From positions 62,001-126,000 of the forward strand of contig CAWKDG010000007.1 in assembly GCA_963848355.1 (NCBI GenBank): a stretch of 64,000 nucleotides of DNA. Direction: 5' to 3'. This DNA is from CAWKDG01 sp963848355 (lineage in GTDB: Bacteria; Actinomycetota; Acidimicrobiia; Acidimicrobiales; UBA8190). Below are positions 25,655-32,398 of the stretch, piece after piece (position 1 is the first letter of the stretch; every line of letters starts with the position of its first letter). The notes below the pieces were generated by a model. That model made no database searches and was not told the origin of the DNA. It was given only the letters and a program-made list of their open reading frames with translations. A program made the position numbers and the translations under genes.

Positions 25655-26286
25655 TCACCGGGGGTCGGACCGGTCGAGATTCCAGTGGAGGGCGATCGAG
25701 GTGATCCATTGGCCGTCGTGAGCCGGGGAGCAGGCCGAACCGGCTGATCATCCGCTGCCCGCCTTCGTGGTCCCGGTACAGCAGGTCGACGGTCACGTCC
25801 GTGCCTTTCGGCGACGGCGTCTCGGGCGGCGGCGAACATGGGGTCCTGCGGATCCCGGAACGCGCCCTGCCAGAATCCGAGATCGCCGGGCGGGATGTAG
25901 AGGTCGCGCGTCAGGCGCCGAAAGGTCTCGGGTTCGTGGTGGACGCGGTCGGTCTGCCGACCGACCTGGAAGTCCCAGCGGTCGAGGACGGCCAGACCGT
26001 TGCCGACGTTCCTGAGGGCGATGGCCAGATAGACGGCGTCGTCGGTGGCCTCGGCCACGGCCCGTCCGCCGGGGACCTGGACCCAGTGATCGTCCACGAA
26101 TCCGACCTTCTCGGGTGGATCCTCCAGCCGCGACGGGACGAGGACAGGACGGATGCCGGCCAGGAGCGCCCGCTCGGTGACCCGGGCGGACCGGTTGGAG
26201 GCGCGGACGGCGACGAAGGTGGCGGCGGCCAGAACAAGGGTGCCCGCCGCCGTGGCCAGCGAGGCGCCGATGGCCCAGTTGTCCAT
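25655..26286 (-). pseudogene. Conserved membrane-anchored protein broken by two single-base shifts
   Basis: The frame opens at the ATG 26286 with a membrane helix (ASLATAAGTLVLAAATFVAV) and a domain containing LAIALRNVGNGLAVLDRWDF and YIPPGDLGFWQGAFRDPQDP. Near 25797-25803 it jumps +1 into DVTVDLLYRDHEGGQRMISR, and near 25724-25728 it jumps +1 again into WITSIALHWNLDRSDPR and a TGA at 25655. Joined, the three pieces make about 209 residues with no gap, matching an uncharacterised actinobacterial family as I remember it. Two extra bases therefore break an otherwise intact gene. Sequencing error and recent decay are both possible. Confidence 0.7.
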
Positions 26287-26334
26287 CAGCCGATTCTACG
26301 GATCGCCGCCCCCGGAGCCACTCCCGGTGGTGGG

Positions 26335-26340
26335 TACACT
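26335..26340 (+). promoter_or_regulatory. TANNNT -10 box, leaderless start for the DUF3817-type gene
   Basis: TACACT ends eight bases before the GTG at 26349, and there is no ribosome site between them. This spacing is typical of leaderless transcripts in Actinobacteria. Confidence 0.45.
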
Positions 26341-26348
26341 TCGCAAAC

Positions 26349-26721
26349 GTGGACACGAATCCCGTCGTCGATCGTCGCGTCCTCGTCCGGTACCGGGTGA
26401 TGGCGTACACCACGGCCGTCCTTCTCATCGTGCTCGTCTTCGTGGCCATCCCCCTGCAGTTCGCCGCCGGCGTAGCCCATCGTGGCCAAGGTGGTGGGGA
26501 CGATCCACGGCTATCTCTATCTCGTCTATCTCGGTGTCGCGTTCGACCTGACTCGGAAGTTCCGCGTCCCGCTCGGTTGGATGCTCCTCGTCCTCCTGGC
26601 CGGGACGGTGCCCTTCTGTGCCTTCGTGGCCGAGCGGAAACTGACCAAGCTCTACGACCGCACGGTGGCCGCCACCCCGGAGCCCGGTGTCGTCGGCGCC
26701 GGCGACCAGACCGGGCGGTGA
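26349..26721 (+). pseudogene. DUF3817-type membrane protein, frameshifted
   Basis: Frame 1 starts at the GTG 26349 with VLVRYRVMAYTTAVLLIVLV. Frame 2 carries the rest: PIVAKVVGTIHGYLYLVYLG, then a second and third helix and FVAERKLTKLYDR, ending in a TGA at 26719-26721. The join lies at 26470-26476 in GGCGTAGCCC, where one extra base creates a TAG in frame 2. Removing it restores a continuous protein of about 123 residues typical of this small three-to-four-helix family. The next gene overlaps its stop (GTGA), as expected for an intact operon. Confidence 0.72.
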
Positions 26722-27137
26722 CCGCGCAGACCGAGCGCCGGCCCGCGGCCCGCTGGACGAGCCGACGGGCGCTGATCGCGCACGCAGTTCTCCTCGTCTG
26801 GGTACCGGGCTGCGTGATCGCGTGTTGGTGGCAGGTCACGGTGGCGTTGTCGGGGGATTCGCTCGGTTGGGTCTATTCGGTCATGTGGCCCTCCTTCGCC
26901 GGGTTCGGCATCGTCCTGTGGTGGAACCTCGTCCACGATGATCCCGACACCGTCGGTGCCCGCGGCCTGCGACGTCTGCGTGAGGAGGCGGAGACGACGC
27001 AGGCCCACGAGGAGCAGGTGGTGACCGAGGACGCCATCTCCCGGGCCGAAGCCGAGGACGCCGAGCTGGCCGCCTACAACGCCTATCTGGCCGACCTCCG
27101 ACACGGGCCCGACACCAAGACGTGGCGGCGTCGTTGA
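26718..27137 (+). CDS. Small membrane protein with charged C-terminal helix
   Basis: 139 residues from the GTG at 26718, which overlaps the preceding stop (GTGA). Two membrane helices (IAHAVLLVWVPGCVIACWW and YSVMWPSFAGFGIVLWWNLV) are followed by a highly charged, probably helical tail with EEAETTQAHEEQVV and AYNAYLADL. Proteins of this shape often follow DUF3817 genes in Actinobacteria, in my recollection. The function is unknown; membrane location with a cytoplasmic coiled region is predicted. Confidence 0.7.
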   Translation: MTAQTERRPAARWTSRRALIAHAVLLVWVPGCVIACWWQVTVALSGDSLGWVYSVMWPSFAGFGIVLWWNLVHDDPDTVGARGLRRLREEAETTQAHEEQVVTEDAISRAEAEDAELAAYNAYLADLRHGPDTKTWRRR

Positions 27138-27165
27138 TATGACGGCGGAGGTCGGGCCGTCCTCC

Positions 27166-28692
27166 CTACAGGGTCGAGGGTAAGACGCTCGTCACGGCCA
27201 CGAAGAGAAGGGCCAGACCGGCGATCCAGATGGGTCCCAGGATGAGAACCGTGAGGAGCCGGCGGCCACGCGACGGTCGGCGGTACGCCAGTCCGAGGAG
27301 CACGAGGAGAGCTCCGATCAGGACGGCCAGGGGAGCGTCGTGCCAATTCCACGACGATGTCTGCGTATCGGACAACGGCCCCGGCGGGGGACCGGCCGGC
27401 GGCGGGGGCGTCGTCGTCGAGTTGCTCGACGGTTGCTCGAGCATGGCCACCACGACGAGACGTTGGGCGGCGGAGTACTTCGGGTTGCTCGTGCTCAGGG
27501 TCAGACGGTCGTCGCCGGCGTCGTCCAGGATCGCCGTGTCCGAGGGGGCGACGAGCGTGGGTGTCCGGGAGACGACGTAGGTCAACTCCTCGCCCCTGGT
27601 GGTGGTGATGACGACCGATTCACCGGGGTGCAACTCGTTGAGCCGGCCGAACGGCGCGCCGAACGTCGTCCGGTGCCCGGCTATGGCCACGTTCCCCGCT
27701 TGTCCCGGGACGGCCGTCCCCCGGTAGTGGCCGGGACCCTTCTCGAGATCCGCGCCGGACGTCCCTTGCACGACGTACTGGCTGAGGCCGATGGCGGGGA
27801 TCGTGATCTGGGCGATGACCGACCCGGCGGCGGGACCCACCACCCTCGTGGTGCCGGCGATGAGTCCGAACGGGCGGTCGTCAGCCGGCGTCGAGCCCGT
27901 GTCCTTGTGGAATTGGCCGGCCAGTTGGGTCTGGTTGTGGTGCTGGAGAAGCGCCGTGCCCCAGAGCTGCCATGCGGCGAAGAGGATCACGACGGCACCG
28001 ATGTTGCGCACCCAGACGAACCCCACGGAGAGCCGGCGCCGGCGCCGGTCCTTTTTCGTGCCGCCGGTGCTGTCGGACGGCCCCGCTGCGTCCGGAAGGT
28101 CGTCCGGCTCGCTCGTTGCTGCTGAGACCGTCGGTGCCGGAATCGGAATCGGAACGGGAATCGGAGCCGCGTGCCGCGGGGGTGGGGGAGGCGCGGGTGC
28201 TGGCGGTGAGGGGGCGGGCGGGGAGGGCGGAGGGGGAGCGGCCGGAGGCGGTGGTGGGGGAGGGGCGTTGTGCGGAGGCGGGACCAGGGAAGGCGTCGGG
28301 GCCCCGGTGGCGACCGGGGGAGGATTGTCGAGCAGGGAGCCGGTGCCGGTCACCGAGGCCCTGTCGACCAGCTCCGGAGTTCCCGAGATGGTCTGGGCCA
28401 CCCGGTTGGCGGCGAGCACCATGCGGCCCGCGGCGCGCTCGGGCGAGTCCACCCCGTCGGCTGACGACCAGATGGCCTGCCAGTCGATCGGGGGATCGGC
28501 GAACCCCGGATCGCGCACCCGACCGGCCACGACCGCTTCGGCCACGAGCTGTTCGACGAAGCGCCGGGCGAGATCGGCCGAGCGCACCGCTGACGGGCTG
28601 GCCGGCCCGGAGGCGGTCAGCTGCCCGTGGGAGCCGGCCCCGTCGGAACCCGGGTCGGCCGGGTCCGCGCCGCCTGCCGTATCAGCGTCCAC
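27166..28692 (-). CDS. Class E sortase-like protein with Ser in place of the catalytic Cys
   Basis: 508 residues. A long N-terminal cytoplasmic part has a proline-rich stretch, followed by a membrane helix (VRNIGAVVILFAAWQLWG), the sortase domain and two C-terminal helices. The domain has IAGHRTTFGAPFGRLNEL with His340 and YSAAQRLVVVAML with Arg411. The position normally filled by the nucleophile (TLxTC) reads LTLSTS: residue 402 is Ser, codon AGC, one base from TGC. A cysteine sortase with Ser here would be expected to have little or no transpeptidase activity. It sits in a stretch with several frameshifts, so a base error is a real alternative. Class E enzymes usually use LAxTG signals. Confidence 0.82.
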   Translation of the reverse strand: MDADTAGGADPADPGSDGAGSHGQLTASGPASPSAVRSADLARRFVEQLVAEAVVAGRVRDPGFADPPIDWQAIWSSADGVDSPERAAGRMVLAANRVAQTISGTPELVDRASVTGTGSLLDNPPPVATGAPTPSLVPPPHNAPPPPPPPAAPPPPSPPAPSPPAPAPPPPPRHAAPIPVPIPIPAPTVSAATSEPDDLPDAAGPSDSTGGTKKDRRRRRLSVGFVWVRNIGAVVILFAAWQLWGTALLQHHNQTQLAGQFHKDTGSTPADDRPFGLIAGTTRVVGPAAGSVIAQITIPAIGLSQYVVQGTSGADLEKGPGHYRGTAVPGQAGNVAIAGHRTTFGAPFGRLNELHPGESVVITTTRGEELTYVVSRTPTLVAPSDTAILDDAGDDRLTLSTSNPKYSAAQRLVVVAMLEQPSSNSTTTPPPPAGPPPGPLSDTQTSSWNWHDAPLAVLIGALLVLLGLAYRRPSRGRRLLTVLILGPIWIAGLALLFVAVTSVLPSTL

Positions 28693-28829
28693 TTATTCCA
28701 CTGTAGGTGTCGCCTCTCGTTCGGACGGGTACCGTCGGCCGGCCGTCGTGGCCCGATCCGTTCCGCCGCTGTGATCACACACCGTGGCGCACGAGGTCGC
28801 CTCCTCGATGCGGGGCGGCGTCGGGTCGG

Positions 28830-29296
28830 TCAGCCGAGCGTGCGGGCGAGGGCCAGGTCGGCCACGGTGAACGTCGTCAAGGTGACCTGGACGTGGTCGT
28901 CCAGGGACTGCCAGAAACCGTCCACCAGGTCAGCCGACGCTTCCTGAGGCCCGGAGGAAGTCGGACGGACCGGCAATCGAGCGGTGCTGACCGCGGGCGG
29001 GGGGGAGCGTCGTCGGCACCGGCGGCCGCCGCGATCACGGCGCTCAGCGGGATCGCCTGGGGCGACCGGGCGAGCCGGAAACCGCCGTGCCAACCGGGGC
29101 GGGACTCCAGGATCTCGGCCGATCGGAGGTTCCACAGGACGCCTGCCAGCATCTTCGTGCTCAAGCCGTAGTGCTCCGCCACCTCCTTGGCCGTGAGGTA
29201 GACGCCCTCTTGCTGGGAGAGCAGCAGGACCGATCTGAGCGCGTAGTCCACACGCTCGGTCACGCGCAGTGGGGCGGTCACCCACCGCCTTGTCAC
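28830..29296 (-). pseudogene. Rrf2-family regulator with a frameshift at a homopolymer
   Basis: The N-terminal winged helix is plain: ERVDYALRSVLLLSQQEGVY, LTAKEVAEHYGLSTKMLAGV, GWHGGFRLARSPQAIPLSAV. The GTG at 29296 has GGAGG seven bases upstream. At a run of seven C (coding strand) the reading shifts by one missing base into a second frame. That frame carries SGPQEASADLVDGFWQSL and LTTFTVADLALARTLG, the usual Rrf2 C-terminal helix, ending at 28830. Without the shift the protein ends at 28877 with a low-complexity tail. No Cys cluster for an Fe-S centre is seen. It lies divergent from the exosortase-Pst locus and could regulate it. Confidence 0.7.
28999..29005 (+). repeat. Seven-G homopolymer inside the Rrf2 gene
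   Basis: Seven consecutive G on the plus strand (C on the coding strand) lie exactly where the two Rrf2 reading frames would have to join. One more base would restore the frame. It is a candidate slipped-strand site or sequencing error. Confidence 0.75.
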
Positions 29297-29348
29297 CTCA
29301 GGACCTCCGGCCCTGGCAGGAGCGCCGCATCACTCTATGCTACTATGT

Positions 29349-29363
29349 CTATCAACTCGATAG
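29349..29363. promoter_or_regulatory. Inverted repeat CTATC-N5-GATAG upstream of the exosortase-Pst locus
   Basis: CTATCAACTCGATAG lies between the divergent Rrf2 gene and the first secreted protein gene. A further GTATC (29378-29382 and 29390-29394) and GATAC (29408-29412) surround it. Position suits an operator for the adjacent Rrf2 regulator, which is an inference. Confidence 0.35.
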
Positions 29364-29405
29364 GAGAAAAGGAGGGGGTATCACTCTCCGTATCGAAATT
29401 GGGGG

Positions 29406-29435
29406 TTGATACGCCCGGACGTCGCTCTGTACAGT
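29406..29435 (+). promoter_or_regulatory. Candidate vegetative promoter of the exosortase-Pst locus
   Basis: TTGATA at 29406-29411 and TACAGT at 29430-29435 are separated by 18 bp, a fair match to the primary sigma factor consensus. It would give a leader of about 70 nt. The palindrome GGTCAC-G-GTGACC at 29484-29496 lies in that leader. Confidence 0.4.
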
Positions 29436-29483
29436 GCCGGAGAGCGAAGTCGACTAAATCACTTGACTTTCTAGGAAATATCA

Positions 29484-29496
29484 GGTCACGGTGACC
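29484..29496. promoter_or_regulatory. Perfect 13-bp palindrome GGTCACGGTGACC
   Basis: GGTCAC and GTGACC flank a central G, immediately before the AAGGGAG ribosome site of the first gene. It may be an operator or a leader hairpin that shields the ribosome site. No regulator can be named. Confidence 0.4.
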
Positions 29497-29513
29497 GCGA
29501 AAGGGAGCCCGCG

Positions 29514-30803
29514 ATGAAGGCAGTATCGAAACTGATTTCACCCCGAGTCGTCGCCTGCCTCGCGCTGGCGAGCGGCATGCTCGGCGTGACCAGCCTCGTC
29601 TCGGCCGGAGGGACCGCCCAGGCGGACCCGGCATGGACCAGTTCGTTGGTCGGGGTGGGCTCCGACGTGACGCAGGACCTCTGGGCTGCCTACACCGGAG
29701 CCTCACCGGCCCCCGACCTGGGGGCGGCCAACACGACCTTCTTCGCGCCCCTCAACGCCGGTTCGGCCAACAACTTCCTGACGGTGTCGTCGTACGACGC
29801 CAACCCTCCGGGTGAGCCGACGACGACGGCGGGCTGCATCATCACCAAGGCGGGAGGAAACGCCTGGGACCGCCCCAACAGCAGCACCGAAGGGATCAAC
29901 GCCCTCTACGACTCCGTCACCGGGAACACCTGGGAAGGCTCGCCGACGTGCACCGGAACGCCGGAGAGCATCACCGGCCAGCTCCAGTTCGCCCGGTCGG
30001 CCCGAGGCGTGAAGACGGCGGGAACCACGCTGACCTTCATCCCCTACGCCCGTGACGGCCTCGGGATCGCTGTCTACACGCCCACGACGGGCAGTCCGTT
30101 GGCCAACCTGACCGAGAGTGAGCTGGCCGCGCTGTACTCCACCGACAACGGCCAGGAGACCATCAACGGAGTGACCGTGTACGCCTGCACGACCATCGCC
30201 GGATCCACGCCGAACAGCAACCTGGCCACGGCCCTCGGGATCAGCACCACTACCGAGGACAACGCCGCCGCCGACGCCGACTCGGCCAATGTCACCGGCG
30301 GTCTGTGCCCCTCCGTCGTCCAGAACAGTGGCAACGCCTTCTACTCGGCGGTCTCCGGACTCACGAGCGGATTCGGCGCCGTCATCCCGATCTCGGCCAG
30401 TCAATGGGAGTCGCAGTCCAACGACGTGGCCCTTGACCGCAGTGCCACGGCCCGGGCCAACGGGGTCGACCTGGCCGACATCACCAACGCCAGCAGCGTC
30501 AACCTGGGGAAGCCCTACATCCCGGGCACGATCGGCAGTGGCCCCGACGCCGGCCAGACGGGAGAGGTGCCCAACACGACCTACTACCAGGACAGTGTCT
30601 GGGGATACAACCTCTACACGGTGGTGCCCACTCGGACGCTCTCGGGTATCAACTTCAGCGCTCCGTTGAACGCCCTGTTCGTGGGCACCAGCTCGGCGCA
30701 GTGCTCATCGGCGGCCCAGTCCACCGCCCACGACTTCGGCTTCGACAGCCTGACATCCGGCGAAGGGACGTGCGGATCCACCACGGCCACGGGCAACGGC
30801 TGA
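29514..30803 (+). CDS. Secreted PstS-related substrate-binding protein
   Basis: 429 residues with a signal peptide (RVVACLALASGMLGVTSLVS). The mature protein reads LVGVGSDVTQDLWAAYTG, AWDRPNSSTEGINALYDSV, LQFARSARGV and LTFIPYARDGLGIAVYTP. This is the pattern of periplasmic-binding-type proteins distantly related to PstS found in Streptomyces and allies. Several Cys are present, and there is no lipobox or membrane tail, so it should be secreted freely or held by partners. It is the first gene of the locus; the next starts 67 bp later. The ligand is unknown, and phosphate is only suggested by the transporter genes downstream. Confidence 0.78.
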   Translation: MKAVSKLISPRVVACLALASGMLGVTSLVSAGGTAQADPAWTSSLVGVGSDVTQDLWAAYTGASPAPDLGAANTTFFAPLNAGSANNFLTVSSYDANPPGEPTTTAGCIITKAGGNAWDRPNSSTEGINALYDSVTGNTWEGSPTCTGTPESITGQLQFARSARGVKTAGTTLTFIPYARDGLGIAVYTPTTGSPLANLTESELAALYSTDNGQETINGVTVYACTTIAGSTPNSNLATALGISTTTEDNAAADADSANVTGGLCPSVVQNSGNAFYSAVSGLTSGFGAVIPISASQWESQSNDVALDRSATARANGVDLADITNASSVNLGKPYIPGTIGSGPDAGQTGEVPNTTYYQDSVWGYNLYTVVPTRTLSGINFSAPLNALFVGTSSAQCSSAAQSTAHDFGFDSLTSGEGTCGSTTATGNG

Positions 30804-30870
30804 GTCCGGCCCGGAACTGAACACATCGGAGAGTCGGGACAACTCGATGCATTTAGCGAAAGGCACGATC

Positions 30871-31593
30871 ATGAAGATCCGTACGTCCGTACGTGATGCC
30901 GGTGTGGCAGTGGCCCTGGGGGCGGCGATCGCCCTCTGGGCCCTGCCGGCCAGCACGGCCTCGGCCTCCACGCTCGACGGGACCGCCACCATCACCAATC
31001 CGGTGACCAGTGCGGCCCTGAGCTCAGGAGGTTCGGAGACGGTGTTCACGGTGGTTCTGACTCCGGCTCCGGCCGACTGCTCAGGAGACACCGCCACTGA
31101 CGGGTACCACGTGTACAGCTACCTGCTGCCGGAAGCGACGTCCATCACGTCGAACGACTTCTCGAGCGGGTCGCCGTCCGAGGGCCTCGGCCTGGTCGAC
31201 GGGAACGGGTACTACGGGCCGGCCAACACCGCTCCCAACACGGGCCAGGTCATCAGCATCCCCAGTGACTTCGAATGGGCGGACCTGCTCAATCTGGGCG
31301 AGACCGCCTCGGAGCTCGATGGCGGGAGCAGTTCCGTCTGGAACGCGGGCATCGCCTGTGCCAACTCGAGTGGTGCGGTGACGGATTACTGGAACGAACA
31401 GGTCACCTTCACGGCCAACGGCAGCGACCCCCACGGGTTCGTCTGGTCGGCGGGTCCCGGTGCGGAGACGCCGGAAGTGCCGTGGGCGGCCACGCTGCCG
31501 GCGGCCGGTGTGGTCGTTCTCGGAGGAGGACTGTGGTTCTCGCGGCGCCGGTCGAGGAGAAAGGCTCTCCTTGCGCACCACGCAGCTGGGTAA
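30871..31593 (+). CDS. Secreted paralog 1 with PEP-CTERM-like sorting tail
   Basis: 240 residues. A signal peptide (VALGAAIALWALPASTASAS) leads to an ectodomain of about 170 residues. The tail is TPEVP, a hydrophobic run with LPAAGVVVLGGG, and a basic end SRRRSRR. That layout (Pro-Glu-Pro-like motif, membrane helix, Arg cluster) is how exosortase substrates end. The ectodomain shares ADCSGDTATDGY, FEWADLL-LGETAS, AGIACA and DYWN-QVTFTANG with the proteins at 31685 and 41013. Its only two Cys are conserved in all three and probably form a disulfide. The ATG at 30871 has GAAAGG upstream and is preferred to the ATG at 30847. No known family is recognised. Confidence 0.78.
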   Translation: MKIRTSVRDAGVAVALGAAIALWALPASTASASTLDGTATITNPVTSAALSSGGSETVFTVVLTPAPADCSGDTATDGYHVYSYLLPEATSITSNDFSSGSPSEGLGLVDGNGYYGPANTAPNTGQVISIPSDFEWADLLNLGETASELDGGSSSVWNAGIACANSSGAVTDYWNEQVTFTANGSDPHGFVWSAGPGAETPEVPWAATLPAAGVVVLGGGLWFSRRRSRRKALLAHHAAG

Positions 31594-31622
31594 GTCACAC
31601 CATTCTCACAAGGTTGTCGGCG

Positions 31623-31657
31623 CAGTGGACGGGGCCCGTCGTGGGCCCCGTCCACTG
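31623..31657. terminator. Perfect 15-bp hairpin between paralogs 1 and 2
   Basis: CAGTGGACGGGGCCC and GGGCCCCGTCCACTG form a perfect stem around a five-base loop. No T-run follows, as is common for Actinobacteria. It could end or reduce transcription from the first two genes before the exosortase section. Confidence 0.6.
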
Positions 31658-31684
31658 GTCGTGAAGCACTGAGTCGGGGGACAC

Positions 31685-32398
31685 GTGCGAAGAGGAACGG
31701 TGAGCTTGTTGCTCATGGTCACCGCCGGGTGGTGGCTGTCGATCCTCGCGCCCGGTGTCGCCAGCGCCGCCACGGCGGGGTCGGCACTGATCACCAAACC
31801 GAGCCAGACCACTCCCCTCGACTCGGGAGGATCGACCACCCAGTACGGTCTCGCGCTCCCTGACAACGCCAGTTGCTCGGGAGACACGGCTCACGATCAG
31901 TACCACGTCTTCACGTTCATGTTCCCGAAGGATCTGTCACCGACAGCCGTCAGCTTCAAGACCGGGGTGCCGGAGGGATTCGGAACCGGCGGCAGGTTGG
32001 GCTTCTTCTCCGACGGTCAGTACGTGGGGGCGCTCAACACCGCTCCGGACACGGGCCAGGTGGTGGGGCTTCCGCAGGCCTACACCTGGACCCGGCTCAC
32101 TCCGAAGTACCTCTTCAGCAGGGGCGAGACCACGGCCACGTACGAGGGAGGGATCGCCTGCGCCAACAAGGACGGCGTCGTCACCAACTACTGGGACACC
32201 GAGATCGTCTTCACGGCCAGCAAGACCGACCCTGGCGGTTACAGCTGGTACGTGCCGAAGTCGTCACAGGGCGCCGTCACGCCCGGCCACTCCTTCCCGG
32301 TCGGGATCGTGCTCCTTGTCGTGGCCGTCGCTCTGGCGGTCATCGCCGTGGTGATGAGCCGTTACCGGAGTAGGGATACGCACGATGTCACTCGTTGA
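31685..32398 (+). CDS. Secreted paralog 2 with plain membrane tail
   Basis: 237 residues. A signal peptide (LLLMVTAGWWLSILAPGVAS) leads to the same ectodomain as paralogs 1 and 3: ITKPSQTTPLDSGGST, ASCSGDTAHDQYHVF, GGIACANKDGVVTNYWDT, IVFTASKTDPGGYSW. The C-terminus is one long helix (VGIVLLVVAVALAVIAVVM) with SRYRSRD after it, with neither a TPExP nor an LAxTG motif. It is expected to be a stable membrane protein rather than a processed one. Its 3' end overlaps the exosortase start by 14 bp, so the two are tightly coupled. Confidence 0.76.
   Translation: MRRGTVSLLLMVTAGWWLSILAPGVASAATAGSALITKPSQTTPLDSGGSTTQYGLALPDNASCSGDTAHDQYHVFTFMFPKDLSPTAVSFKTGVPEGFGTGGRLGFFSDGQYVGALNTAPDTGQVVGLPQAYTWTRLTPKYLFSRGETTATYEGGIACANKDGVVTNYWDTEIVFTASKTDPGGYSWYVPKSSQGAVTPGHSFPVGIVLLVVAVALAVIAVVMSRYRSRDTHDVTR

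Noticed and set aside
25655..26286. Programmed ribosomal frameshifting
   Set aside because: Neither junction has a convincing slippery heptamer, and two shifts in about 80 bp plus others nearby fit errors or decay better.
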